Assembly: GCA_019614645.1 (NCBI GenBank)
Contig: JABWDB010000071.1
Span: 526,001-590,000, forward strand
DNA from: Stratiolaelaps scimitus
Lineage: Eukaryota > Arthropoda > Arachnida > Mesostigmata > Laelapidae
DNA length: 64,000 nucleotides
Direction of reading: 5' to 3'
In this document: one piece after another, positions 11,701 through 21,470 of the stretch
Numbering within the stretch: position 1 is the first letter of the stretch
How the letters are laid out: each line of letters begins with the position of its first letter
Notes under the pieces: generated by a model
What the model saw: only the letters and a program-made list of their open reading frames with translations
What the model was told of the DNA's origin: nothing
Databases searched by the model: none
Position numbers and translations under genes: made by a program

Positions 11701-14485
11701 TTCTAGATGGTCTGTGTATTTTTAAATTCAGTCCTGGCCTTTCTGTCAACTGGATGATCAGTCTGAGTTAAGTTACATCACAGTTTATTTGAGGTGCAAT
11801 TTTTTTCGTTTTTGCGAGCGCCGTCTTTCGTATGAATTCATACATATGTATGCATAGACATTTTCATATAGTAAAGGAGGAGGTTACGACCTTTGGGTAC
11901 TAATAACAGAGGTCCTTAGCTGGTAAAGCCCAGGTGAATATAGTTGTGCATAAGATGTCCGTGTATTTCATGATCACAGTTCGACCACGGTGGGCGTACT
12001 CGAAACTGAACACCATCTTGAAATGCACAAGCGACAAATGAACTGACATCTGATGCAGGATTACATATCGATGCCTTCGGGTTTAAGAATTTGTGGCCCT
12101 CTAACTCACAAAGATATTTTTCGAATTTATGGCGTAGCTTCGATCTACTTCTTTCTTTCAACAACGAATATCTCTAAAACGTCAGTATATATAATCAAAG
12201 ATCTGCTATTAGCCACGGTATGTCTGTCCTAACTAAGCTTGAGAAGTTTTTCCAACTCCAGCAGTGTCCACTTGGCGTTTGGCTTTCTGCCTTATATTTC
12301 ATTAATTCATATACAATATGAATGAATTTATTAATTAATTCCACATCTCAAGAGCAAAGTGCTCTCTGGCTGTGGACATTGATTTAAAGACCGTCAAGTA
12401 AGAATCATGGTCCACGAAATATAAATGTATAAATGTAAGGTGCTCGCGCGCAATTTAGTTTCTAAGTAAATGTGTCAAATAAATATAATAAAAAATATGT
12501 TTCTGTCGATCACTGGAAACAGACTTATCAAACAGCTTAAGAGTATTCAATCCAAATGCACCTCAAAATTAAATGAGTCATAAATTTTGTCCGGTTCGTT
12601 CCGTTGGCAGGTGTGGAGCTCATTTTGCATTGTCGGATCGGGAACGACGAATACTTTTGGCTGAGTTGGAAGCAGCCGTGCGGGTTGGGACACATCCAAA
12701 CGTGGTTGAATTTATTGGGGGATGCGAAGAGGGGGACGCATTATGGATGGCTACTGAACACCCGAACAATCCCCTCAGAGGAGCTCTGCTGGCTAGCAGG
12801 TAAATGTGAAGATATGACTTACTCTTATAGTAACTTAAGATTGTTTTGCACTTGCTAGGTTACAAGCACAAGTCCCCAGGATGGTCTAGTGGAGAGCGCC
12901 TTGGGCTGCTAGACCGGAGAGACGGGTGGGTTCAAATCCTGCCAGACGCAACGAATCTTTGGAGTTCTTTATCATCTTTCTTTATCTGAGAATTCTTGCC
13001 AGGTACGAGTTAGGTAGAGAAAAATAACCAAAGATGACCCCGGCAAGTTCTCATAGTAATAGCTAATGGTTCCAAGTACAAGGGAAGTTCGCAGTTCTAT
13101 CTCGGATCGACATATCTACTAAAACAAATTTCACCAACTGTCTGGGCGGGTGTGACTGAATAACATTATTTTCGGATAAGTGATCGTACAGTGCAGTACT
13201 CAGATTCGACAAAATTTACCTGGGAACGCTGCGAATATTTGCCGCGAAGACTGTGTGGTTAGTTGTGGCAAATGCCATCGGGAATTGTATCCTGTTCGCC
13301 AGACGGTGGTAGGCGCTTGTACGGGAAGTTGCGAGCAAACGATATGCAACGAGGGCCTGTGCATATCTTAGTAATGACAGCTATTGATGCAAATAACTGT
13401 CGGCGTGAATGTGAAGGCCGATCGCTTTTTCGAATTGAGAATGCGTGTGTTGAATTAAAAGACAGTATACAATCGCTAGCTTTTGGTAAAATACCATTGT
13501 AAATATTTTTTCTTTATACTTATCCTTTGATAAAGTAATTTTTTTCTTCTCATATATTATTATTTCAAGGATTTTCAATCGGTGAGTTTGTACATGAATT
13601 TTGAGCTATATCAATTCACTCAGAAATGGAATCATGTTATCCCAATATTACGGAGACTCCGCGTCATTGTCAAATAAATAAATAAATAAAAGTCGGTAAA
13701 TGGCCGTCCTGTTAGACGCTCTCTGCGCCAGCGAGAACGCTTGGTCTCCACATTTTTGAACTATTTTCTAAGCGAATGCCTAGCCTACCATGATTTAATA
13801 CTTATCCCTGTTTTAATTTCGTGATAGGAATGGGGTAGCAGTTTAGCTTGTTACTGCCTAAGGTGGATATATCGCTCCTATTACTGTAGCATTTTTTGAA
13901 TATTGAATACCTAAATGAATCCAGGCCCATTTCTTTCGTTCAACGTAATACTTATCGTTCAAGAGGATGAAGATGCGTACTATTCCTATCGTCAAAGTAT
14001 TCAAAATGGTCTCCACCGCTTCACGGACAGTAAGCTTTTAGCGGATATAGTCTAAATATATATATATATATATATATTTAGTCCATGCAAAAAATCTTTC
14101 AACCGAAGCAGTGCCAAATAATGCTTTTTCCACCCTGCGTTGCTTTGGATGAGTTTAGACAGCAAACGGAAGGTCGGATAAGTAGTATCCCAGAATATCG
14201 GCTGATGGAGATAGCGATATCACTCGCTGATGGCATGAAGCATTTAGCGCACCGCGGTGTATGTCATGGGTGTCTCTCTACTCGCAGTATAATGGTTCAC
14301 CTGCCGGACATGACACCCAAGATCACCAACTTCTCAATTTCAAGGTTAGTATTACTTAAATAATTTTTTAACCCTAAATCGGAAAAGATTCTTCGACAGA
14401 ATTCCTTTTACAATACAACAGTGGCGAATAGTTAATCTTTTCGATATACTCGCCTCTGGGGCCATTGGTCACCTTTATATTCCTC

Positions 14486-14520
<35 letters not shown>

Positions 14521-15812
14521 TCTTACACCATTCTTATTATTTTCATCATATGTTATAGTGTTCAGGTTCCTCCATAGTCTGCGTTTACTCTTTTTATCTT
14601 TCTTCCCACTTTATAGCAATATCGTGCGACGGAGTGACAGTGTTCTTCCTTTGGGTACGGTCTTCACCACTACCTGCGTGTTTGATGATATGGTTTCCCT
14701 TCGAACTACTGTCCTTTCTTATCTGTTGAATCTTGTCAGGCGTACGACAAGTTAAAAAAATAAGCAAAGGTAGCCCCGACAGGTCCTCAGAATAATACCT
14801 AAGATTAAGCGCATAGACCGATCACAAAGGGGAACAGCTAAGAGTCAGTTCAAAACAAATGTTGTGCTGTGTTGCTTATGGCGCCTCCACCACCATACCG
14901 GTCTTGTTGTTGCATCTTGAGAGTCTATATATATATGTATACTTCACCATCCCATCAGTTATAAATCGGCTTGGAGAGCCTGTGGGTCAGTTCGAGCATG
15001 CCTAATTTGAAATTCTATGTAACACCTGCACTGTAAAATGATGTCTGCCGCTGCTCAGCTAGTTTAAAATTTTTAATATAAAATACATAATAGACGTCTC
15101 CATCAACGCGTTGGGGGATTGGCCGAGATATTTGAGCTGTACCGCTCTACGCCATATCAAGTGAAAGTCCCTCTGCATTGCTGACAGCTACAGCTCTCTC
15201 CTGAATCGCCAGATACGCAGGCAGACCGCATTGTGAAACACGTCCACCGCGCGTAGAATCATGACATTCGATTAGTTCGGGCACTCTCCTTACTGGCTGG
15301 GTTCGTCATACTTCCGGCATTGTAGAATTCTCGGTCAACGTCACTAGTTTTAGCTCGATTTGTGAATGAAGTATCAGTATGTGATATCCACCGACCGTAC
15401 CATGTAAATGATCTTTTACAGGTATACCCCGTTGGGAAAGAAGCTTGATTACACGCGATGGACAGCACCTGAAGCTGTTCGGCGGCGAATAACACATAAG
15501 ACAGACATTTGGTCTTTTGGAGTTCTACTCTGGGAGATCTTTACCCTTGCAGGAACACCTTACGTAGAACTGAAGTCGAACGAGGTACACGCCAGAATTA
15601 CGAGAGGTCACCGGCTGCCACAACCGCGTGGAATCAATACCGATCTCTTCCAACAGATGTTGCACTGTTGGGAAATGGATTCCGACGAGCGGCCAACCTT
15701 TGAGGATCTAGCTAGAGAATTGCGTAATGTTGCGTCAGAGGAACCCCTTCGATTTCCCCAACAAACCAAGTACATATACGACAAGTTTGACCCCCTTGCA
15801 GATGAATCATAA
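4266..15812 (+). CDS. wsck-like: Receptor tyrosine pseudokinase, Wsck-like (3' part of gene)
   Basis: Eight exons (4266-4365, 4767-5001, 5272-5316, 5818-6102, 10265-10476, 12611-12799, 14159-14344, 15422-15812) join in phase to give 546 residues plus a stop. In order they encode a fibronectin III domain, a juxtamembrane linker, one transmembrane helix, a basic stop-transfer segment and a kinase-like domain with a short tail. The first exon begins inside a codon, so 5' exons are missing or lie left of the window. The kinase fold signature is retained: Gly-loop GQGMFGPV, alphaC Glu region, APE, DIWSFGVLLWE and the final Arg of subdomain XI. The ATP Lys is Gln, HRD is HGC and DFG is NFS. FN3 plus TM plus inactive tyrosine kinase fits the arthropod Wsck family (WSC domain, FN3 repeats, pseudokinase). 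No WSC domain is visible here, so the name is an inference; an unnamed RTK-like receptor is the alternative. Confidence 0.8.
4767..5001 (+). CDS. wsck-like: wsck-like exon: remainder of fibronectin III domain
   Basis: Acceptor TTTTCAG, donor GTATGT. One base completes the split Thr codon, followed by 78 codons: KYRIVVMKQG near the start and PLEEGQKYDIIVGVVSELNG at the end, which is the E-F-G strand pattern (Gly-x-x-Tyr) of FN3. The insert between them (YYVAGD...FVVGDN) resembles FN3 domains of receptor phosphatases and Wsck-type receptors. The exon ends in phase 0. Confidence 0.85.
5272..5316 (+). CDS. wsck-like: wsck-like micro-exon (tentative)
   Basis: A 45-bp, 15-codon open stretch (VFLDPTTKDHCFPSP) follows a good acceptor (TCTATAG) and keeps phase 0 to phase 0, so it can be included or skipped without a frame change. 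The donor is weak (GTGGAA). A TGA lies 18 bp further on, and a mariner relic begins about 35 bp downstream. It could supply the end of the FN3 fold or be a chance reading. Confidence 0.45.
5340..5640 (+). mobile_element. mariner transposase C-terminal relic
   Basis: Plus-strand frames read KKGMLYYELLELGERVYTDR, like the mariner WDxKGVxYYELLxxGxTVxxxxY block. After a frameshift they read ALATGPTVSDLDWEILPHPA and HTPNISPTNYHP, matching the conserved HPPYSPDLAPSDYHLF end. The catalytic region between is collapsed. It lies in the wsck-like intron between the micro-exon and the transmembrane exon. Confidence 0.75.
5818..6102 (+). CDS. wsck-like: wsck-like exon: juxtamembrane and transmembrane segment
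   Basis: The acceptor GGATCCAG and a consensus GTAAGT donor frame 95 codons in phase 0. The polypeptide has an acidic, Ser-rich extracellular linker (IDDDENSTG, a possible N-glycosylation site), a hydrophobic helix of about 27 residues (AVLVFVLSVAIGVLGFLLVA then SFILYFI) and a strongly basic stop-transfer LRRQYRSKRRS. This fixes a type I topology with the kinase-like domain inside the cell. It joins cleanly to the phase-0 exon at 10265. Confidence 0.88.
6103..7720. other. wsck-like intron, no feature recognised
   Basis: First part of the 4.2-kb intron between the transmembrane and first kinase exons. Open stretches here, including one of 134 codons at 6662-7066, show no family motifs. A possible acceptor at 6207 opens only ten codons before a stop and is not needed to keep phase. 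Confidence 0.5.
7721..8194 (+). mobile_element. LINE reverse transcriptase fragment
   Basis: Open plus-strand text contains the LINE N-terminal RT motif DNYRPVAQLP and then NRGENFDCVYFDFSKAFDRM, equivalent to VYLDFSKAFDxVxH. Between these the finger subdomain is shortened, and nothing recognisable follows SHIQMISKSL. A CR1-like relic in the wsck-like intron. Confidence 0.75.
8360..8790 (+). mobile_element. Second LINE RT fragment, interrupted by a small retroposed insert
   Basis: Plus-strand fragments read NNYSPVTQRSIAC, then VQFNFSKAFD, and after an insert of about 71 bp KAFDRVNHNFIITKLQKAK. Removing the insert and one copy of its direct repeat restores a continuous SKAFDRVNH motif, so this LINE was interrupted after it landed. 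Stops elsewhere show it is dead. Confidence 0.7.
8642..8712 (+). mobile_element. Short poly(A) retroposon with 13-bp target-site duplication
   Basis: About 46 bp of unrelated sequence ends in a pure A run of 28 (8688-8715) and is flanked by perfect direct repeats AAAGCCTTTGACC at 8629-8641 and 8713-8725. This is the classic result of target-primed reverse transcription of a very short polyadenylated RNA end. The source RNA is not recognised. Confidence 0.75.
9200..9650 (+). mobile_element. mariner transposase relic
   Basis: Broken frames read MMILALDIKGVCPYEILAAN (cf. mariner WDxKGxxxYElL), then HRVWLLDDNARSHCTAEMA (the second catalytic Asp block, normally LHDNARPH), and then, in shifted frames, the SPDLSPCDYGCFHALKRAV-like end. 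The order and spacing are those of a mariner transposase C-terminal half. No terminal inverted repeats were found. Confidence 0.8.
9984..10170 (+). repeat. tRNA-derived SINE, family A
   Basis: A tRNA-like head carries an A-box-like GGTGGCGTGGTGCACTCG and a canonical B box GGGTTCAATCCCC, followed by a non-tRNA body (GTCTTACGAAACAATGC ... ATGTTGTCTGAGAGTCAGC). The same body recurs at about 35157-35240. No acceptor-stem pairing is seen, so this is a retroposon and not a tRNA gene. Confidence 0.7.
10265..10476 (+). CDS. wsck-like: wsck-like exon: kinase N-lobe with Gly-loop, Lys replaced
   Basis: Acceptor AACAG, donor GTAGTT; phase 0 in, phase 2 out; 70 codons plus two bases. It encodes the juxtamembrane YWQIPRPQLHISDMVLGQGM and FGPVRVGKVL, a good glycine-rich loop (GxGxFGxV). 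The VAxK motif of strand beta3 then reads IAAQIQ, with CAG (Gln) at 10466-10468 where the ATP-anchoring Lys should be. Confidence 0.9.
10698..11647 (-). mobile_element. CR1-like LINE 3' end with long intact RT reading frame
   Basis: On the minus strand 11647-10796 is open for 283 codons. It runs from the RT region CPQGTILGPLMYIMYINSI through the catalytic IYADDVKIYS, LSIEKCAVLHFG, and the thumb FKIYVEPIMTYAAPVWYPGL. The element ends in AATAAAG then TTATTATTATTA (10722-10698), a LINE-type 3' repeat tail. It is truncated 5' near 11650 and lies in a wsck-like intron. The intact frame suggests a younger insertion than its neighbours. Confidence 0.88.
11648..12610. other. wsck-like intron, no feature recognised
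   Basis: No protein or repeat similarity was noticed. The stretch ends with acceptor GGCAG at 12610. Confidence 0.5.
12611..12799 (+). CDS. wsck-like: wsck-like exon: kinase alphaC to hinge
   Basis: Acceptor TTGGCAG, donor GTAAAT; phase 2 in and out. It encodes the alphaC segment LLAELEAAVRVGTHPNVVEF (alphaC Glu plausibly kept) and the hinge GGCEEGDALWMATEHPNN, in the usual tyrosine-kinase order HPNVVxxxGxC...LxxxxE. The split Arg codon joins the exon at 14159. Confidence 0.9.
12878..13080 (+). repeat. tRNA-derived SINE, family B
   Basis: The head has a good A box (GGTCTAGTGGAGAGCGCC) and B box (GGTTCAAATCC) spaced like a tRNA, but the acceptor-stem ends do not pair. The body (TTATCTGAGAATTCTTGCCA ... 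AACCAAAGATGACCCCGGCA) recurs in diverged form at about 14700-14810. It lies in the wsck-like intron, on the sense strand. Confidence 0.65.
14055..14079. repeat. (TA)n microsatellite
   Basis: About 12 uninterrupted TA units in the wsck-like intron, about 80 bp upstream of a kinase exon. Confidence 0.95.
14159..14344 (+). CDS. wsck-like: wsck-like exon: degenerate catalytic and Mg-binding loops
   Basis: The acceptor is placed at GAGTTTAG (14151-14158) after a pyrimidine-rich tract, because only this site gives phase 2 in and makes ASR join QQTEG. The region encodes alphaE (EIAISLADGMKHLAHRGV), then CHGCLSTRSIMV where HRDLAARNIL is expected: Asp is Cys (TGT, 14271-14273) and the catalytic-loop Asn is Ser. 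KITNFSISR follows where KIADFGLAR is expected: Asp is Asn (AAC, 14328-14330) and Gly is Ser. Donor GTTAGT, phase 2 out. Confidence 0.88.
14486..14520. repeat. (TTA)n microsatellite
   Basis: About 11 uninterrupted ATT/TTA units in the intron before the last wsck-like exon, next to the family B SINE body. Confidence 0.95.
14700..14810 (+). repeat. Diverged copy of SINE family B body
   Basis: TTATCTGTTGAATCTTGTCA and AAGCAAAGGTAGCCCCGACA align with the body of the SINE at 12878-13080 in the same orientation. The tRNA head is not recognisable. Confidence 0.55.
15422..15812 (+). CDS. wsck-like: wsck-like last exon: kinase C-lobe and stop
   Basis: After acceptor TTTTACAG, one base completes the split Arg codon, followed by 129 codons and TAA. 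It encodes the APE-like TRWTAPEAV, the alphaF block KTDIWSFGVLLWEIFTLAGT and PYVELKSNEV, and subdomain XI QMLHCWEMDSDERPTFEDLA with the conserved Arg. The tail is only about 30 residues and ends KYIYDKFDPLADES with two tyrosines. The C-lobe is well conserved despite the lost catalytic residues. Confidence 0.92.
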
Positions 15813-17464
15813 AAAAAACATTCGCCAGATCAAATGCGATGGCTATTGTTGCATGGCGCAATGGAAATCAAAACTGACGTTGATTCGATAGCTCTGGACC
15901 CACCAATCCGCTTGTGATAAAATTACTAGCTATTCTACGTTCGGTCGACAAAACCTGAATAACCTAACAACGCCAGTAAAATCTATATAGCTTACTCTAA
16001 CATACAGGTTCTATAAGGCATACATGCATAACATGCCTGACATCATCAATAAGCAAGGGTTGTCAACCTCATCAGTATAACGTACTGGACTGTACTGGAG
16101 ACATCCGTATAATCTGTATCATTGTACCATCGTCAAACGATACCTAAAAGTGGATTGAGGAAGTAGATAGACGAAAATCTCATTACATGTGTACACAAGC
16201 ATGGGATTTACTTAATGTTGCCGTGACTTATCAGGCAAGTGAAAACATATGTTTATATTTAGTTAACACAAAATTATCTATATATTGGAATTTTTCATTG
16301 ATATTATTCGATGGTATTCGCTATTCTTAATTCCAATGCTGACTGGTACCCTCCTTGACGATTTACCAAGGATCTTTGCGGAAATAAGATGACGTTTTGA
16401 CGGTTTTTTCCCATAGTATTTTACCGGTTCTGGTAGCACTATTTCTATGAATATTCATCAACCTTGCTACGGTATTATATTCCATAATAACAAAAATTCA
16501 ATCCCAAACAGTCGAAAAACTCGTGTACATTGAGGAAACGATGTCAAAGCAAACATACATGGTTTAAACAAACATGGTCTGCCTCTAGAGGTATTGTTCT
16601 ACGTGGATTCACATCGTAGTCTTAGGTACCGTCTGCCAATTGCGCATAATTGTCTTGATATCGGGCGTATAAATATTCCCCAAAGGTCGGCCAAATACAT
16701 CGAGATTGTTCAATGCCTACTTTTTCATGTATTTTTCCTAAGACGCGGCCAAGTAAGTTGTAATTTCCAGGTAGCGTATTGTTTGATGATTGGCCATTAC
16801 ATATCGGTGTAATCTCGCAGCGTCGTGGCGAGGAGAAACGCACTGGGTACAGCTCCCAAGGTACAGTTAGGTTACCTACTAGTGTGAACACATAAGCTAA
16901 GCAGAAATATATGAAATACCCGATATAGGACGAATGCCAACAAAGCCTTTCTTATTGTCTGTGGCACGAAGCATTATAAAGAATGCTACGGACGGGGGAT
17001 GTGCTTCATTTTATGATACATATATACGATTCCTTTTGGATGCGTAATGATAATCTTGAACGACAAAATGTATGGCTTCATTTGTATTTTCTTAGCTTTA
17101 GGAGCTCTGTTTGGAAAACGTAGAAATGACAGAGAAATGCATATCTAATATTTTATGAACATTTTCAAAATACCTCATCGTTAAATGCGCCAATTATATG
17201 ATCATGTACAGTCCTTTTCAAAAAGATATAGATACTAACTAGATATACTACAAAGTAAACGTGTTAAATAAACGTGTTTGAGGAAATAGTAGACCTTCAT
17301 TATCATTATTATTATTATTAAAATATCCACCCATATAGCAGTTATAAGCACATTCGATATCGTTCGACGTCATCTCTAATCTATTTGGCTAACTTCCTCA
17401 GGCCGTACGAAATGAAGCCACCAATATCGTATATAACATATTCGTTGCGTTAGTCTGAGCTAGC

Positions 17465-17497
<33 letters not shown>

Positions 17498-17584
17498 TTG
17501 TATCGTCGTTGTCCAACTTTAGTCATGTGAATTTCTGAACGAGTTTAAAGAGAGACGACATACTTGTGAGAGATCGTTCTGAGC
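15813..17584. other. 3' flank of the wsck-like gene
   Basis: The 3' UTR and polyadenylation site must lie here, but no AATAAA occurs close to the stop; the first clear one I see is near 17267. Microsatellites lie at 17303-17320 (ATT)n and 17465-17497 (TA)n. No protein similarity was seen. Confidence 0.5.
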
Positions 17585-18690
17585 TATACAATACAAACAC
17601 TCCTTTATTCAAAGGAATTTTTCATTAGATGACAGTTTCTGAGAGTAGTTTACGTACTTTATTTAAATTAAGAAGCCTCTCGTAGGCATTTCTTAAGCCA
17701 GCGGCGTTTGTAAATCGGTGAGGGTCAAGTTGCTCATGGTGTTAGAGGGGACGTCGGATCGCCTTTATAGATACGCGCTATATGGATTTCTGGTGTACAC
17801 TTCCAAGGGCTGCAATATCCTTGTCTAGGAAAGGGGACCATACCGGACAGCAGTGGAGGAACTTAGGGACTCCAAGACCCATGTTGAGACTGAGATAGAA
17901 ATCGGGGCGCTTAACTATAACATCGGAGCTTAACTATAAGGCACAGAGATTAACGTATCATCTACAGCGCACCACTTTAATATTATTGGGTTCGTACATT
18001 GCGACTTGTCGGAGTAGTTAGAACTGTTCACAGCCACGTATATCTTTGGGTCATCGGCGTAACCTTCGTATGTGACCGTCTCGGATAAGAATGCTATCCA
18101 GACAAATATACAGAAGGAGGACTTTAGAGGGGCAGTGGCAAGGTTTTCTAAGGGAGATGCCAATTCGTGCGGACGACTTGCGGTTTGATAAGCAGGCGTT
18201 TATCCAGCGGATACACTCATTTAGTACGATGTGGTTAATTATATTAAAGGCACGGGAGATGTTTTAATAAATGCAGTGAAAGGTCTTGCGGCAGCTCGGA
18301 AAGGTGTCCCAGTCGTGGACCATGGTCGAGAGTTCGATACGGGTCGAGCAACCCCACCAAAAGGCGTGGTGGTTTTTGTTGTTTAACTCATTTGTCTGGA
18401 GACTTTTCTCTAGTTGATCCACAATGAATTTTTCGAGAATGAGACAGGCCATTCTGACCTGTGCCATCGGCCGATAGTTCTCGACCAGAGGTTAGTTCAA
18501 TTTTTTAACTACAGACGTAAGAACAGAGTAGAGAAATTGATAGGGACCTCACCCATGTCGCACGAGCGCTGGAAAGTGGTGACTAACGGCTCAGCAATAA
18601 ATTCTGTTGTTTTTAAAGAAAATTTGGGGAAAAGAGTCAGGTGTGAAACTGTACTTGCTTTAAGCGACCATCTACAGTAATTATTATAAC
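17585..18690 (-). mobile_element. CR1-like LINE relic
   Basis: The minus strand carries, from 18690 down, TTFQRSCDMGEVPINF-like text, ENYRPMAQVRMACLILEKFI with VDQLEK (RT finger), a collapsed FRxGxS block (WGCSTRIELSTMVHDWDTF) and, after a deletion, GYADDPKIYVAVNSS around the catalytic aspartates near 18060. It ends at 17609-17585 with AATAAAGGAGTGTTTGTATTGTAT, the LINE tail also seen at 3745 and 62812. Stops and deletions make it dead. Confidence 0.8.
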
Positions 18691-18739
18691 TTGAGCGATT
18701 CCATGTTGGTTGGTATAATTGTCGATGGAAAACTGCATA

Positions 18740-19910
18740 GAGATGGTGCTTGAAGGATCAATCTGGTGGCGGGTCCCCTCTACTATCCTTCGAGCTTACG
18801 AAAATTTAGGCAACATACGTACTAAAAGTCGTTGTGCCGGGGCCGTCTTATCTCGCTCGCTTACTCATCACGCACCACCACCACCAAGTAACGCGCAATT
18901 CGGCACCAACGTCATTCTCAGTGCCTTGCGTAGGAGGTACTGGGTCACGCGAGGGCGACAGATCATCAAGTCGATCCTCCGCCGCTGCGTCACATGCCGC
19001 AAGTCTCATGGGGGACCAGGTGCAGCCGTCGCTGCCACCGGAACGGACGTTTTTGCTTGTGGTATTTGCGGAAACCGATCTGGATTTTTGCGGTCGGTTT
19101 CGTGTGCGCGGTCGAGAGACGGCGTTGAAGACGTACATCGCATTGTTCACCTGTACAAGTACGCGCGTGATCCATCTCGAGCTGGTGCCTGCGATGTCCA
19201 CCGTGGACACGCATCTGGCCCTGCGCCGCTTCCTTGTCGCACACCCCGGCTGCTCGCAAATCAACTCTGACAACGGCCGTTCGTTCGTCAAGGCGGCGAG
19301 CGACATCAAGAAGCTGTTTAACAGCCTGAAAGACCCCTTGTGACGCGAACTCCTCGCCCAGGGGCGAGTAGAGTAGACTTTCAATTGTCCGCGGGCTGCC
19401 TGACGCGGTGGCTACTTCGAGCGTCTTGTCGGTACGGTCAAGGTGGCACTCGTAAAAACGCTCGGACGTAGCTTGGTCAGCTATGAGGAGCCACGCACGA
19501 TTATCACCGAGCTAGCGGCGATGGTGAACGAGCGACCACTGACGTACACAGGAAGTGATGTGGACGCTCCTCGGCCGATAACACCTGCACAGTTCGTGCA
19601 CGGTGGCCCTGTCGATGGAGCCTTGACAGCGATCATCCCCTTCGACAAACTAGGCCCCAATGGGACGCTGCCCTCCGGTCCGCCCGCCGCCAATGACCTC
19701 CGAGCTGCCCTGTTGCAATGTGTGCCCTGTGGCGATGTGTGCCTACTGAAGAAAGACAACGCACCGAAGATCAAGTGGGACCTCGTTCGGGTCATCGAGG
19801 TCATTCCTGGCCGTGATAGCGCAGTGCGCACGTATGGCGTGCGGTTCGTGAACGGATACGAATCGAGAGGAGCCGCGCAGCAACTACACCTCTTGGAGGT
19901 CGTCGAGTAG
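18740..19910 (+). mobile_element. BEL/Pao LTR retrotransposon, integrase and C-terminal domain
   Basis: The zinc-finger end and linker LRRRYWVTRGRQIIKSILRR followed by CVTCRKSHGG are diagnostic of BEL/Pao integrases. After a frameshift near 19020 the catalytic core reads ETDLDFCGRF, TRVIHLELVPAMSTVDTHLA and INSDNGRSF. Two stops follow, then GGYFERLVGTVK with the catalytic Glu at 19419-19421. The last segment, 19443-19910, is open for 155 codons and matches the BEL C-terminal domain (MVNERPLTY, ITPAQFVHGG, WDLVRVIEVIPGRDSAVRTY). The 5' half (gag, protease, RT) is absent upstream. Confidence 0.88.
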
Positions 19911-20400
19911 AAGGAGGCTCCCGGGAAATGTCAGTCGTTTGTATTTTATGATTGTGGTGACTGACGGGGAAGTAAGAGAAGTAGAGGTAAAAGACGAGAA
20001 TAGTAAGGGATATCGAACCGCGCCCGCCAAGGGCTTTCAATAATGGGAGGGGGGTAGATGGCCAAACCTCCGGCCAGCCAATCCGGTGGACTGTGGAAAT
20101 TGTTTCATTGTATCAACCATTTTAATCCTCAGTAAAATCGAACGTCGATGTTTACATATTAATAACGCGCAGGCTTGCCTGCTTGTGTCGTATTGAAATA
20201 TCCGCGGCCGCTACCGTGTTGTATGCATGCGTAAAAGATTCAGAATAAAGGTTCTAAAGAGGAGGACGGACGAGGAGCAACACGGCTCGTACCAGCGAAA
20301 CTACCACTTGTTTTTCGTTAGCCTAAGTTAAGTCAGCGAACAGGGTTGCAACACCAGACACAAGCGTACTCCTCTGAAAATTACAATACGATCACGAACA
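19911..20400 (+). mobile_element. Probable 3' region/LTR of the BEL/Pao element
   Basis: Immediately after the BEL stop there is a purine-rich run (GGGAGGGGGGTAG near 20045) and then about 300 bp that include an AATAAA at 20244-20249, as expected of a 3' LTR. No second LTR copy exists in the window, so the boundaries cannot be proved. Confidence 0.4.
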
Positions 20401-20929
20401 AACCAAAGGTTAAAATTCACACCGTGCAAGTTTATCTAAGTGCGTGTATTTCAATTTTGACTTTTTTCAGAAAGGCTAAAATACATGCTTCACTTTTTAA
20501 AGGGCCTTGACCTGGAGTTAGACTCTTTAGTACGGAAACGGGCCTTAGCAAATTTTTAAATGGGTTAGGTCACCAATTTTATCAAAGAACTGACAGATGG
20601 CAGAAGGCACTGAGAAGTTCCTAAAAATATACACTTCCATGGAAGATTTCATATATTTACTATTATATGCATTATATTATATTATATGGGGAGGAAGAGG
20701 ACAAAGATATGTTGGCTCTTAGAATAATAGATAAAGCAGTTAAATCTCTTTCAACTCGAAGCTAGTATTGCTTACCGCCTGGGCGTACAGTCCGGATTCG
20801 CTACCTTCTTCTAAAAATCTTACGCCCTGCGAAATCCCAGACTTCGTTTGTTGGACAGTGTATATACTATGTACATATGTATAGACAGAATTCACTATAG
20901 TTAAGAAGTGAGTGATTCCACTACACTCC

Positions 20930-21470
20930 TGACGAGCGACGCAGGCTCTGGGATAAAGGCCCCGAGGGCTCTAAGGAAGTAGAAAGAGAAGCGATATTTG
21001 CTGCTTGGCAGGAGGAGTGGACCGCGCTACGCCGGGATGACCCTGGCGTAAAGGTCCGTGATCTGATCCACGACATAAAGAACTGGATGAACCGTCCGGG
21101 GGGCAGATGGATTTCTTTCTGACTCAGGTTATCACCGGTCACGGAGACTTCCAAGCACACCTTGACGACTTTAATGTGACTCCACAATCGGGAAGCTGCA
21201 TTCACAGCATGGAAGGGCCAAAGGACGATGCCTTCCACACGCTACTTGTCTGCCCTGCCCTGGAGCCCGCAAGCACTCTAGCTCTGAACAAGGTCACGCG
21301 CCGTTGGCAGCTGAACAGCGAGGCGAGAAGCACAAGTTCCTGTGAGAGGGGCTGCTATCTAGTAGCTGGTGTAACGGATAACAGAAGCGGGTGCGTGTGG
21401 TCTCCTCGGCGGAAGACCACACGCAGCCGCTTAGTTGTGAGGCCTGGTCTGCATGAGCATTCTCCGTGAT
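20930..21470 (+). mobile_element. R1-like LINE C-terminal fragment
   Basis: Plus-strand frames read DERRRLWDKGPEGSKEVERE and VKVRDLIHDIKNWMNRPGG, then after a frameshift MDFFLTQVITGHGDFQAHLD and DDAFHTLLVCPALEPAS. This is the R1-clade pattern FxLTQxLTGHGxFxxYLxxF...DTxxHTLxxCPxW found downstream of RT. The RT itself is missing. Confidence 0.75.

Noticed and set aside
12888..12950. tRNA gene
   Set aside because: A and B boxes are good, but the acceptor stem does not pair, and a SINE body follows that recurs elsewhere.
14082..14158. Upstream extension of the kinase exon from the acceptor at 14080-14081
   Set aside because: It would join in the wrong phase and hit a stop; the acceptor ending at 14158 restores phase and the kinase alignment.
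15110..15190. tRNA-Ser/Leu-like sequence (TTGGCCGAGA)
   Set aside because: The B-box region (AAGTGAAAGTCCC) is too degenerate and no stems form; too weak even for a SINE call.
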